Below, piece after piece: positions 16,641 through 26,600 of a DNA stretch of 60,826 bases. The translations under genes were made by a program, and so were the position numbers. Source of the stretch: Bradyrhizobium neotropicale (GTDB lineage Bacteria; Pseudomonadota; Alphaproteobacteria; Rhizobiales; Xanthobacteraceae); NCBI RefSeq assembly GCF_001641695.1, contig NZ_LSEF01000041.1:1-60826 (forward strand). Reading direction: 5' to 3'. The stretch's first letter is position 1, and each line of letters starts with the position of its first letter. The notes beneath the pieces are model-generated. The model saw only the letters and a program-made list of their open reading frames with translations, did not search any database and was not told the DNA's origin.

Positions 16641-17843
16641 CTAATACTTCTTCACCGCTGCCCCAAACGCCAGCCACAGCGCGATCGACGCCAGCCCAAA
16701 GCAGCCGAGCAGCAGGAAGGTGGGACCGTAGCCGATCCATTGTGTGATCCAGCCGCCGAGCGCGGGGCTGAGGCTGGCGCCGACGCCCTGCACGGTGATG
16801 ACGGCGCCTTGGCCGAGGTTAATGCGGCCGGTGCCGTTGAGGGAGCGGGCGACCATGCCGGGGACGGCGACGGTCTGAAGTCCGGTGCCGATGCCGTCGA
16901 GCACCTGCATCGGCACGACCCCCCACCACCCCGTGAGGAAGAACGCGAGCACGCCGCGGACGGGCAGGAACATGAAGGAGACCAGGATCACCGGCCAATA
17001 GTTGCGCTTGCCCGCAACATGCATGCCGATCAGCGAGGTCGCGATCATCACGCCTTGCGCGATCACGATCGTGGTCGCGACGAAGCTCGGCCCGTTGGCC
17101 TGGCTCTCGGCCACCGCCGCAAGTCCATAGAGCGGCACGATCGCGGCGTTGCCGAGCTGGAACAGCGCAAGTGCCACCGCCAGCACGAGCAACGGCTTGT
17201 GCCTGAGCAGCATGGTGAGGGCGTCCGGCGGGTGATCAGGATCGTCCTCCTTGCTGCCGCGCGCGGCGCGGTCGTCGATCGCCTTCGCCGGAATCATCAA
17301 CACGCAGGCGATCGCGATGGCGCCGAATGCCGCCGCCAGCACGAACACCGAGACATAGCCAAACTTGTAGCCGAGATAGCCCGACAGGGCTGCGCCGGCC
17401 ATGTTGCCGGCGTGGTTGAACGCCTGGTTGCGGCCGTTCAACGCATTGAAGCCTTTCTGCTTGGCAATGCCGAGCGTGATGCCGGTCACCGCCGGCACGA
17501 TCGCAGCGCTCGCGAGCGACTGCGCCACCTGCGAGAAAGTCACGGCCCAGAAGTTCTGCGAGATCAGGATGATCGCCGAGGCCAGAACGACGCAGATGCC
17601 GGGGATGACGACCCAAAGCCGCTTGTTGCGGCTGGCATCGATGAAGCCGCCGATCGGCGTGGTGATCAGCATGCCCGCGATGTTGCCGATCGTCAGCGCT
17701 GTGCCGATCAGCCCGGTCGCCCAGCCGCGCTCCTGCAGGAATACGCCGACGAACGGCCCGATGCCGGACTGCATGTCGGCCATGAAGAAGTTGACTGCGA
17801 ACAGGGGCCAGAGACGGAGCCGGGAGGGGGAGCGCGATGTCAT
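16641..17843 (-). CDS. MFS transporter
   Basis: The 400-residue major facilitator has about twelve membrane helices. The first begins at LWPLFAVNFFMADMQSGIGP and the second half starts near residue 225 (LVLAVALALFQLGNAAIVPLY). GGFIDASRNKR near residue 66 is a weak form of the family loop 2-3 motif. I recall similar proteins from rhizobia annotated as drug or sugar efflux pumps, but the substrate cannot be read from the sequence. A hydrophilic loop of about 30 residues (RAARGSKEDDPDHPPDA) separates the two halves. The gene converges with the cytochrome gene and stands alone. Confidence 0.85.
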   Translation of the reverse strand: MTSRSPSRLRLWPLFAVNFFMADMQSGIGPFVGVFLQERGWATGLIGTALTIGNIAGMLITTPIGGFIDASRNKRLWVVIPGICVVLASAIILISQNFWAVTFSQVAQSLASAAIVPAVTGITLGIAKQKGFNALNGRNQAFNHAGNMAGAALSGYLGYKFGYVSVFVLAAAFGAIAIACVLMIPAKAIDDRAARGSKEDDPDHPPDALTMLLRHKPLLVLAVALALFQLGNAAIVPLYGLAAVAESQANGPSFVATTIVIAQGVMIATSLIGMHVAGKRNYWPVILVSFMFLPVRGVLAFFLTGWWGVVPMQVLDGIGTGLQTVAVPGMVARSLNGTGRINLGQGAVITVQGVGASLSPALGGWITQWIGYGPTFLLLGCFGLASIALWLAFGAAVKKY

Positions 17844-18028
17844 CGAGACGCTGAACGCAATGCTGCCAAAACGAATTGGGTCCCGTGCAAAGGTGATGTG
17901 AGCTCCGGTCGATCGCGCCGGCGCGGATAAAAAGTCAACTGGCGCTGATCGAGTTGGTTCCGTTCCCCCTTGCGATCGAAGCGTCGCGGTGTCACCTCAT
18001 TGCTGTCCCGTCTCTTTCGGATCACGCC

Positions 18029-18832
18029 ATGCCTCTCTGGACCTGCGAAACCTGCGGCGCGCAATTCCCCGATAGCGGAACGCCGCCGACCTCCTGCCCG
18101 ATCTGCGAGGACGAGCGCCAATATGTGAACTGGAAGGGGCAGACCTTCCTCACCCGCGAGGCGTTAGCGGAACGTCACCGGCTGGTCTGGCGTGAGGATC
18201 TCGGCCTCACCGGCCTCGCGCTCGAGCCGAGCTTTGCCATCGGGCAGCGCGCGCTGCTGGTGCCGCTCGGCGACGGCTGCGTGATGTGGGACTGCGTGCC
18301 GCTGGCGACCCCGGCAGCGGTTGCGCAGGTGCGTTCGCTCGGCGGGCTGAAGGCGATCGCGATCTCCCATCCGCATTACTACGGCGCGCTCGCCGATTGG
18401 AGCGAAGCGTTCGGCGGCGTTCCGGTCTATCTGCACGCAGACGATCGCCAGTGGGTGACGCGGCCGCATCCGTCGATCGTGCACTGGACGACAGACAGCC
18501 AGCGCATCTCGGACGACGTGCTGCTCCTGCGCACCGGCGGTCATTTCGCCGGCGCCACCATGCTGCATTGGTCGCGCGGCGCGGACGGCAAGGGCGCGCT
18601 GCTCACCGGCGACATCGCGCAGGTGACGATGGACCGACGTTTCGTCAGCTTCATGTATTCCTATCCGAACTATATGCCGCTCAACGCGGCCGCGGCACGG
18701 CGGATCGCCACCGCGGTCGCGCCGCTCGCATTCGACCGCATCTACGGCGCCTGGTGGGGCCGCAACATCGCGGTGGGCGCCAAGGCGGCGTTTGCCGCTT
18801 CGGTGGAGCGATATATCGCGGCCATCGCCTGA
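18029..18832 (+). CDS. MBL-fold protein with rubredoxin-like N-terminus and altered metal motif
   Basis: The start is placed at ATG 18029, giving 267 residues. A frame open from 17954 adds 25 residues of no clear character. The N-terminus has CETCGAQFP and CPICEDE, two CxxC knuckles as in rubredoxin or a zinc ribbon. The metallo-beta-lactamase fold follows, with KAIAISHPHYYGALADW near residues 107-123, GGHFAGATMLHW and LLTGDIAQV. The canonical HxHxDH is reduced to HPHYYG, so the second metal site should be weak or absent. The protein may act as a hydrolase with one metal or in redox chemistry. It converges with the second opgC and has no close partner on its own strand. Confidence 0.75.
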   Translation: MPLWTCETCGAQFPDSGTPPTSCPICEDERQYVNWKGQTFLTREALAERHRLVWREDLGLTGLALEPSFAIGQRALLVPLGDGCVMWDCVPLATPAAVAQVRSLGGLKAIAISHPHYYGALADWSEAFGGVPVYLHADDRQWVTRPHPSIVHWTTDSQRISDDVLLLRTGGHFAGATMLHWSRGADGKGALLTGDIAQVTMDRRFVSFMYSYPNYMPLNAAAARRIATAVAPLAFDRIYGAWWGRNIAVGAKAAFAASVERYIAAIA

Positions 18833-18884
18833 GCCGCGACGATCGGCATCCGCAGCCGTTGGCCCGGGCGCGCAGGCCGGGCGG

Positions 18885-20027
18885 TTAGGCGCGCTGCCGC
18901 AGGGCTGCCGGCAGGTCTTGCCGCTTCGACCAGGCGATGTAATAGGCGACCGCGGTCATGGCGGCGAAGCCGGCGAGACTCACGACGATCTGCATCACCA
19001 CCAAATTGGGTCCGGTGATCAGGATGAGATGGCCGGCGAAGGACAGGAATACGCCGACGCAGAACACCGCGAGCCACTCCTCGCCGCATCTGATGACCAT
19101 CTGCAGCGACTTCCATTGCAAGGCCGGATGGTCGGCCGGCACGAAATGCGTGGCGAGGAAGGCGAGCGCGAGGAAGTGCACGACGCGGTAGGGCGCGAGG
19201 TTCTCCCTGTCGGTCGGCGAGATGCCGTTGAGCAAGAAATCCGGCAGGTAGGCGGCGAGCGCCGGCGAATGCCGCATCAGCATCAATGCCATCGCGAACA
19301 CGAGATAGGCGCCAGCGAGTGCGCGCAGCCAGGCCATGCCGTGCAGCGCGCGGCCGGGCGCGCCGGTCACGGCGAACCAGCCGCCCAGCACCATCAGCAT
19401 CTGCCAGCAGAACGGATTGAAGGTCCATTCCTGGTCCGGATAGAGGCGAAAGCTCCAGTCGAACCAGCGCGCGGCGACATACAGCGCGACCGATGCCGCA
19501 AGCGTCAGGTTCGGACTCCGCAACAGACCCCACAGCGCGAACGGAAAGAACGCCATCAGCGGGATCATCAGTTGCAGAAGGTCGAGGTTCAGCGGCTCTT
19601 CCTGCAGCACCAGTCCCCGCACCAGGATCCGCAGCGGATGCTCCAGGATGCCGGAGATGTTGTATTCGTGGATGATCTCCGGCGCCATCGACTGCGAGGC
19701 GACATAGGCGATGGTGTCGATGTAGATCACGAACAGCACGACATAGGCGGCATAGAGCCGCCAGACACGGCGGAAGATCCGCGTCGCCGCGACGACGTAG
19801 CCGCGCTCCAGCGCCATCCTGCCGTGGATGATGGCAACGCCATAGCCGACCACGAACACGAACAGGTCGGCGGCGCCGCTGAAGCCGAAATTGCGCAATG
19901 TCAGCAGGTTGGCAACATTGTTCGGAATGTGGTCGATGAAGATAGACCAGTTGGCAATCCCGAGCGTCAAATAGAGCCGGGCATCATGCTGAAATGCGGC
20001 GAGGTTCGCCTGGACGGACGGTTTCAT
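18885..20027 (-). CDS. opgC: OpgC-type membrane acyltransferase (second copy)
   Basis: This 380-residue homologue of the protein at 7442-8659 has about ten membrane helices. The same landmarks are present: IFIDHIPNNVANLLTLRNFG near residue 30, GAADLFVFVVGYG, LRSPNLTLAASVALYVAARW and FNPFCWQ. It lacks the Ala/Pro tail of the first copy, and its N-terminus is diverged (LYLTLGIANW instead of LRLDLFRGIGLW). It would modify a periplasmic or surface glycan. The two copies may act on different glucans or add different substituents. The ATG has no strong ribosome site. It is divergent from the MFS gene at 20211. Confidence 0.83.
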   Translation of the reverse strand: MKPSVQANLAAFQHDARLYLTLGIANWSIFIDHIPNNVANLLTLRNFGFSGAADLFVFVVGYGVAIIHGRMALERGYVVAATRIFRRVWRLYAAYVVLFVIYIDTIAYVASQSMAPEIIHEYNISGILEHPLRILVRGLVLQEEPLNLDLLQLMIPLMAFFPFALWGLLRSPNLTLAASVALYVAARWFDWSFRLYPDQEWTFNPFCWQMLMVLGGWFAVTGAPGRALHGMAWLRALAGAYLVFAMALMLMRHSPALAAYLPDFLLNGISPTDRENLAPYRVVHFLALAFLATHFVPADHPALQWKSLQMVIRCGEEWLAVFCVGVFLSFAGHLILITGPNLVVMQIVVSLAGFAAMTAVAYYIAWSKRQDLPAALRQRA

Positions 20028-20210
20028 CGAAAAATGGCTTTTGGAATCAGGGGCGCTGCTTTTAGCGGCAACGACCGCCCTATCCGAGTAGCGATTGCGT
20101 GAACGTTAGTCCGCTCGCCCGGACGACGAAAAATTTCGCATATCGACCTGTCGATTTCCCGCAGGCCCGTTCGTCTTGGAGCCAGCGCAACTTCTGCAAA
20201 GGGGAACGAC

Positions 20211-21410
20211 ATGAACTCCTATCGTTGGGTGATCGTGGCCTGCGGGGCCCTGATGACCTGCGTCGGCATCGGCGCGATGTTTTCGCTCGCGGTCTATCTC
20301 CAGCCGATGTCGGCCGACACCGGCTGGTCGCGGACCGGTATTTCGAGTGCGATGACGATCGACTTCCTGGTGATGGGCGCGGCGGGCTTCGGCTGGGGCG
20401 CGCTGTCCGATCGCATTGGTCCGCGCGCGGTCACGCTGACGGGCGCGTGCCTGCTCGGGCTTGGCCTCGTGCTGGCAAGCGGGACGACGTCGCTCGTCTC
20501 GTTCCAGCTCACCTATGGCGTGCTGGTCGGGCTCGCCGCCGGCGCCTTCTTCGCGCCGATGATCGCGGCCGCCACCGGCTGGTTCGAGCCCAAGCGCAGG
20601 AGCCTTGCGGTGTCGCTCGTCTCCGCCGGCATGGGCGTCGCGCCGATGACGATCTCGCCGTTCGCGCGCTATCTGATCTCGACCTATGACTGGCGCACGG
20701 CGATGATGACGATCGGCATCGCCGCGTGGGTCCTCCTGATCCCTGCCGCGCTGCTGGTGCGGCGCGCGCCTGCAGAACTCCCATCGGGGCCAGCGCGTGC
20801 CGTCGACGAGCCGAGGCTCAGCGTCGGCGAAGCGCTGCGCTCGCCGCAATTCATCGTGCTGGCGCTGACCTTCTTGCTGTGCTGTGGCGCGCATTCGGGA
20901 CCGATCTTCCACATGGTGAGCTATGCCATCGGTTGCGGAATCGCGCCGCTTGCGGCGGTGTCGATCTACAGCGTCGAGGGCCTCTCCGGGCTGGGCGGAC
21001 GCCTGCTGCTCGGCCTGCTCGCCGACCGCTTCGGCGCAAAGCCGGTGCTGATCTGTGGGCTCCTGGTGCAATCCGTCTGCATCGCGGTCTATCTGTTCGT
21101 GAACCGCCTCGAGGCTTTCTATGCGATCGCGGTCGTGTTCGGCACGGCCTATGGCGGCGTGATGCCGCTCTATGCGGTGCTGGCGCGGGAGTCCTTCGGC
21201 CAGCGCATCATGGGCACCGTGTTCGGCGCCTTGACCATGGTCTCGGCGATCGGCATGGCGTTCGGTCCATGGGCCGGCGGACGCATCTTCGACGCCAACA
21301 ACAGCTACGCCTGGCTCTACCTCGGTGCCTCCGGCATCGCGCTTGCGGCGGTGCTGGTGGCGCTGGTGTTCTCACCGCGGCGCGAGGCGCAGGTGCTTCA
21401 GCCGGCGTGA
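20211..21410 (+). CDS. MFS transporter, monocarboxylate/oxalate-formate (OFA) type
   Basis: The 399-residue protein has twelve predicted helices. GWGALSDRIGPRAV near residue 65 is the family loop 2-3 motif, and it recurs in the second half as LLGLLADRFGAKPV. The closest family type by pattern is the OFA/monocarboxylate group of organic-anion transporters. The first helix (WVIVACGALMTCVGIGAMFS) and the MSADTGWSR loop fit that group. The substrate is not determinable. The ATG has AAAGGGGAACG upstream. It is divergent from opgC and is followed by a hairpin and htpG. Confidence 0.85.
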   Translation: MNSYRWVIVACGALMTCVGIGAMFSLAVYLQPMSADTGWSRTGISSAMTIDFLVMGAAGFGWGALSDRIGPRAVTLTGACLLGLGLVLASGTTSLVSFQLTYGVLVGLAAGAFFAPMIAAATGWFEPKRRSLAVSLVSAGMGVAPMTISPFARYLISTYDWRTAMMTIGIAAWVLLIPAALLVRRAPAELPSGPARAVDEPRLSVGEALRSPQFIVLALTFLLCCGAHSGPIFHMVSYAIGCGIAPLAAVSIYSVEGLSGLGGRLLLGLLADRFGAKPVLICGLLVQSVCIAVYLFVNRLEAFYAIAVVFGTAYGGVMPLYAVLARESFGQRIMGTVFGALTMVSAIGMAFGPWAGGRIFDANNSYAWLYLGASGIALAAVLVALVFSPRREAQVLQPA

Positions 21411-21440
21411 TTTGGGTTGGCCAGCCGCCGCCGCTTGATA

Positions 21441-21462
21441 ACCCTCCCCTCCAGGGGAGGGT
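21441..21462. repeat. Hairpin repeat between the MFS gene and htpG
   Basis: ACCCTCCCCT (21441-21450) and AGGGGAGGGT (21453-21462) form a perfect 10-bp stem with a 2-nt loop. There is no U-run. It is a short GC palindrome of a kind common in rhizobial intergenic DNA and may separate the MFS transcript from htpG. Confidence 0.55.
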
Positions 21463-21482
21463 AAGACCCCCCATCACATCCT

Positions 21483-21510
21483 CTTGATCCCCCGTCTCAT
21501 CGCGCTATAT
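21483..21510 (+). promoter_or_regulatory. Candidate RpoH (heat-shock) promoter of htpG
   Basis: CTTGAT (21483-21488), a 16-bp spacer and CTATAT (21505-21510) resemble the alphaproteobacterial sigma-32 promoter (CTTGAC-N16/17-CTATNT). They lie 38 bp upstream of the htpG ATG. Heat-shock control of htpG is expected. Confidence 0.5.
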
Positions 21511-21547
21511 CCCGGGTTTCTTCCCTTCGATTTGACCGGGTAAACGC

Positions 21548-23425
21548 ATGACGACCACAGATACGGCTGCACACACGCAGCCCTTCCAGGCCGAGGTTTC
21601 GGAGCTCCTGCACCTGATGGTGCACTCGGTCTATTCGGAGACCGACATCTTCCTGCGCGAGCTCGTCTCCAACGCGTCGGACGCCTGCGACAAGCTCCGC
21701 TACGAGGCGATCGCCAATCCGGCGCTGCTGGGTGAGGGCGATGCGCTCAAGATCCGCATCGCCCCGAACAAGGCCGCCGGGACGCTCACGATCGCCGACA
21801 ACGGCATCGGCATGGAGCGGCAGGAGCTGATCGACCATCTCGGCACCATCGCCCGCTCCGGCACCAAGGCCTTCGTGGCGAAGCTGAAGGAGGCCAAGGA
21901 CGGCCTCGGCCTGATCGGCCAATTCGGCGTCGGCTTCTATTCCGCCTTCATGGTCGCCGAGAAGATCGTCGTCATCAGCCGCCACGCCGCCGAGAGCGAC
22001 GTCTGGACCTGGACCTCCTCCGGCGGCTCCGGCTTCGAGATCGCCCGCGCCGGCGAGGAGGACGCCGGTCGCGTGACGCGCGGCACCGAGATCGTGCTGC
22101 ACCTGAAGGACGACGCGAAGAAATACCTCGAGACCTACGAGATCGAGCGCATCGTCGGCGCCTATTCCGACAACATCCTGTTTCCCATCGAACTCGTACC
22201 GGAAGAGGGCGAGCCGCGCCAGATCAATTCGGCGAGCGCGCTGTGGCAGCGGTCGAAATCCGAGCTGACCGCGGAGGACTACAAGAAGGCCTATCAACAG
22301 ATCGCCTCGGCCTTCGACGATCCCGCGATGACACTGCATTATCGCGCGGAAGGCCGTTACTCCTACGCGGTTCTGCTGTTCGCGCCGTCGGCCAAGCCGT
22401 TCGACCTGTTCGAGCCCTCACGCAAGGGCCGCGTCAAGCTCTATGTCCGGCGCGTCTTCATCACCGACGATGCCGATCTGTTGCCGGGATATCTGCGCTT
22501 CGTCCGCGGCGTCGTCGATAGCGAGGACCTTCCGCTCAACATCTCGCGGGAGATGCTCCAGAACAATCCGCAGCTCGCACAGATCCGCAAGGCGGTGGCG
22601 ACCCGCGTCGTCAACGAGCTCGAGAGCCTCGCCGAGAAGGACGTGGAGGCCTTCGCCAAGATCTGGGACGCGTTCGGTTCGGTTCTCAAGGAAGGCATCT
22701 ACGAGGATTTCGAGCGCCGTGAAAAGCTGCTCGCGCTGTCGCGCTTCACCACGACCGCCGGCGAGAAGCGTTCGCTCAAGGACGTCGTCGCAGCCTTCAA
22801 GCCGAACCAGACCGAGATCTATTATCTCGTCGGCGACAGCATCGAGCGGCTGAAGTCCAATCCGCGGCTCGAGGCGGCAACCGCGCGCGGCATCGAGGTG
22901 CTGCTGCTGTCCGACCCCGTCGACGCCTTCTGGACCTCGATGCCGACGGAGTTCGACGGCAAGCCGCTGAAGTCGCTGAGCCAGGGTGACCTCAATCTCG
23001 ACCTGATCCCGCGCCTCGACGAGAACGACGAGGCGAAGCAGGACGAGCCGGCCGCCGATGAGGCTTCCACCATCGCCGTGATCAAGGCCTCGCTCGGCGA
23101 GCGCGTCAGCGACGTCAAGGCGTCGACGCGCCTCACCAGCTCCGCCTCCTGTCTCGTCGCCAGCACCGAGGGCCCAAGCCGCGAGCTGGAGCGCATCCTG
23201 GCGCAGCAGAACCGCGGCATGCGCACCAGGCCGATCCTGGAGATCAACCTGCGCCATCCGATGGTGGCGGCGATCACCAGGGCCCAGGCCGGCTCAGAGG
23301 TGGTCGACGATCTCAGCCTGCTCCTGCTCGAGCAGGCGCAGATCCTCGATGGCGAATTGCCGGAAGACCCGGCCGCGTTCGCGGCCCGGCTGAACCGGCT
23401 GGTGCTGCAGGGGCTGGGCGGTTAG
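21548..23425 (+). CDS. htpG: Molecular chaperone HtpG (Hsp90)
   Basis: This 625-residue bacterial Hsp90 is full length. The N-terminal GHKL ATPase has [14 protein letters not shown] (with the ATP-binding Glu and Asn), DNGIGM, and [14 protein letters not shown] as the lid region. The middle domain has [22 protein letters not shown] and LNISREMLQ, and the C-terminal dimerisation domain starts near residue 500. It refolds or stabilises client proteins in the cytosol. The catalytic Arg of the middle domain (LNISREML) is present. It has its own heat-shock-like promoter and stands alone, ending before a palindromic repeat. Confidence 0.97.
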   Translation: MTTTDTAAHTQPFQAEVSELLHLMVHSVYSETDIFLRELVSNASDACDKLRYEAIANPALLGEGDALKIRIAPNKAAGTLTIADNGIGMERQELIDHLGTIARSGTKAFVAKLKEAKDGLGLIGQFGVGFYSAFMVAEKIVVISRHAAESDVWTWTSSGGSGFEIARAGEEDAGRVTRGTEIVLHLKDDAKKYLETYEIERIVGAYSDNILFPIELVPEEGEPRQINSASALWQRSKSELTAEDYKKAYQQIASAFDDPAMTLHYRAEGRYSYAVLLFAPSAKPFDLFEPSRKGRVKLYVRRVFITDDADLLPGYLRFVRGVVDSEDLPLNISREMLQNNPQLAQIRKAVATRVVNELESLAEKDVEAFAKIWDAFGSVLKEGIYEDFERREKLLALSRFTTTAGEKRSLKDVVAAFKPNQTEIYYLVGDSIERLKSNPRLEAATARGIEVLLLSDPVDAFWTSMPTEFDGKPLKSLSQGDLNLDLIPRLDENDEAKQDEPAADEASTIAVIKASLGERVSDVKASTRLTSSASCLVASTEGPSRELERILAQQNRGMRTRPILEINLRHPMVAAITRAQAGSEVVDDLSLLLLEQAQILDGELPEDPAAFAARLNRLVLQGLGG

Positions 23426-23447
23426 GCGAAAGCTCGCCACGTACTCC

Positions 23448-23573
23448 GTCGTCATGCCCGGGCACAGCCGTCTGAAGGACGGCGTCGCTTCCGCTCGCCT
23501 ATGCCCGGGCATCCACGTCTTTTGTCACACGCGGCTCTGCGTGGATGGCCGGGTCAAGCCCGGCCATGACGAC
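23448..23573. repeat. Long palindromic repeat between convergent genes (R1)
   Basis: GTCGTCATG (23448-23456) is inverted as CATGACGAC (23565-23573), with nested stems such as GCCCGGGCA and GGCCGGGTCAAGCCCGGCC inside. It fills most of the gap between the convergent htpG and RND genes. Its layout resembles the 104-bp family (37877, 45357, 57021, 59054), but the sequence differs. Confidence 0.7.
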
Positions 23574-23610
23574 CTCAACTGAGGCGCGCCTATGCTCCTC
23601 GCAACGAGGC

Positions 23611-26600
23611 TCACTCCGCCGCGTCCTTTCGCTCATCCCTCTCGGCCTCCGCTTCCGGCTTCTTCTCCATCCAGCGCGACAGCAAATTGGAGAAGCGGTC
23701 GAGATAGAGATAGACGACCGGGGTCGTGAACAGCGTCAGCGCCTGGCTCACCAGGAGACCGCCGACCATGGCGTAGCCGAGCGGCTGGCGGATCTCGGCG
23801 CCGGTGCCGTGGCCGAGCATCAGCGGCACGCCGCCGAGCAGGGCCGCCATCGTCGTCATCATGATCGGGCGGAAGCGCAGCAGCGCGGCCTGGCGGATCG
23901 ACTGCTCCGGCGTCAGATGTTGCTCGCGCTCGGCGACGATGGCGAAATCCACCATCATGATGCCGTTCTTCTTGACGATGCCGATCAGGAGGATGACCCC
24001 GATCAGGGCGATCAGGCTGAAATCGAAGCCGAAGATCATCAGGATCGCGATCGCGCCGACGCCGGCCGACGGCAGCGTGGAGAGGATGGTCAGCGGGTGG
24101 ATGTAGCTCTCATAGAGGACGCCGAGGACCAGGTAGACGACGACGAGCGCAGCGAGGATCAGCATCGGCACGGTGTTCAGCGATTGCTGGAACGCCTGTG
24201 CGGTGCCCTGGAAGCTCGTGGCCAGCGTCGGCGGCGCGCCCATCTCGCCGACTGCACGCAGCACGGCATCCGTCGCCTGTCCCAGCGCCACCCCCTCGGC
24301 AAGGTTGAAGCTGATGGTCACCGACGGAAACTGGCCCTGATGCGCGATCGCGAGCGGCCGAACCGGCTCGTTGGTCCAGCTGCAGATCACCGAGAGCGGC
24401 ACTTGCTCGCCGGTCAGCGGTGATTTGATGTAGAGCTTGTCGAGCGTGTCAAGCTTGCCCTGCAGGGCCGGCGTGATCTCGAGGATCACGTGATAGCTGT
24501 TGGTCTGGGTGAAATATTGCGCGACCTGGCGCTGGCCGAACGCGTCGTAGAGCGTGTCGTCGATCAGTTGCGGCTGGATGCCGTAGCGCGCGGCAGTGTC
24601 GCGGTTGATCGTGAGCTGTAGCGTCGTGCCCTCGGTCTGCTGGTCGGTGGCGACGTCGCGGAGCTGCGGCAGGCTCTTCATGCTCGCCAGGATCCTCGGC
24701 GCCCATTCGTTCAGCTCGGCGAGATTGGCGTCCTGCAGCGTGAACTCGAACTGGGTACGGGTGGCGCGGCCGCCGAGGCGGACGTCCTGCGAGGCCTGCA
24801 TGTAGAGGCGGGCGCCCTCGACCTCGGCGAGCTTCGGCCGCAGCCGCGCGATGATCGCTTGCGCATTGGCGTCGCGCTCCGCGATCGGCTTCAGCGTGAT
24901 GTACATGCGTCCCGAGTTCAGCGCCGTGCCGCCGCCGCCGATGAACATTGCGATCGAATCGACGGCAGGGTCGGCCTGCACGATGGCGTTGAGCTCCTCC
25001 TGCCGCCGCTTCATCTCGGCAAAGGAGATATCCTGCGGCATCTCGGAGACCGCGGTCAGGAAGCCGTTGTCCTGCTGCGGGAAGAAGCCCTTCGGGATCA
25101 GGATGAACAGCACAGCCGAGAGTGCGACGGTGGCGAAGAAGATGAGAAGCGTGACGAGGCTGTGCCGCAGCGCGAGGTCCAGGCCGCGCTCGTAAGCGCC
25201 GAGCAGGCGCTCGAACATCCGCTCGCTCCACTGGTAGAAGCGGCCGTGCCGCGCCTCGCGGTCGGCGCGCAGGAAGCGCGAGGCCATCATCGGCGTCAGG
25301 GTCAGCGACACCACCAGCGAGACGAATATCGCCATCGACAGCGTCACCGCGAACTCGCGGAACAGCCGGCCGATAATGCCGCCCATCAGCAGGAGCGGGA
25401 TCAGCACGGCGATCAGCGAGATGCTGATCGACACGATGGTGAAGCCGATCTCGGCCGCGCCCTTGTAAGCGGCGGCGAGCGGGCTCTCGCCGCGCTCGAC
25501 ATAGCGCGTGATGTTCTCCAGCATCACGATGGCGTCGTCGACGACGAAGCCGACCGCGATCGTGAGCGCCATCAGCGACAGATTGTCCAGCGAATAGCCG
25601 AACACCCACATCAGCGAGCAGGCGCCCAGCAGCGCCAGCGGCACGGTGATGCTCGGGATGATCGTGGCCCAGAAGCTGCGCAGGAAGACGAAGATCACCA
25701 TGACCACCAGCGCGATGGTGATCATGAGCGTGATCTGCACGTCCTCGACCGCGGCACGGATGGTGATGGTGCGGTCGCTGATGATCTTGATCTTGATCGC
25801 CGGCGGGATCGCCGCGATCAGTCGCGGCAGCTGCGCCTTGATACGCTCGACCGTCTCGATGACGTTGGCGCCTGGCTGCTTGAAGATGACCAGGAAGACG
25901 CCGCGCTTGCCATCGGCCCAGGCGGCCGTCTTCATGTCCTCGGGACCTGCCACAGCCTCGCCGATGTCGCGGACCCGCAACGGCGCGCCGTTGCGGTAGG
26001 CGACGATGACGTCCTGCCAGTGCGCCGCCTCGAGCAACTGGTCGTTGGCGTAGATGGTGTAGGCGCGCGTCGGGCCGTCGATGTTGCCTTTCGGGCCGTC
26101 GGAGGTCGCGATCGCGATCTGGCTGCGCACGTCCTCCAGCGACAATCCCTTGGCGACGAGCTTGGCCGGATCGACCTGGATGCGCACGGAAGGCTTCTGC
26201 TGCCCGCCGACGAATACCTGCGCGACGCCGGGAAGCTGGCTGATCTGCTGCGCGAGCTGGGCATCGGTGCGGTCGCTGACGGTGGTCAACGGCAGCGTGT
26301 CCGAGGTCGCCGACAGGATCATGATCGGCGAATCCGCCGGGTTGACCTTGCGATAGGTCGGCGGCGAGGGGAGGTTCTTCGGCAACTGGCCGCTTGCAGC
26401 GTTGATCGCGGCCTGCACGTCGTTGGCGGCGGCATCGATCAGGCGGTTGAGATCGAACTGGATGGTGATCGACGCCGAGCCGAGCGAGCTCGTCGAGGTC
26501 ATTTGCGTGATGCCGGGGATTTGCGCGAGCTGGCGCTCGAGCGGCTGCGCGACCGAGGAGGCCATGGTCTCGGGGCTGCCACCTGGCAGCGAGGCGGACA

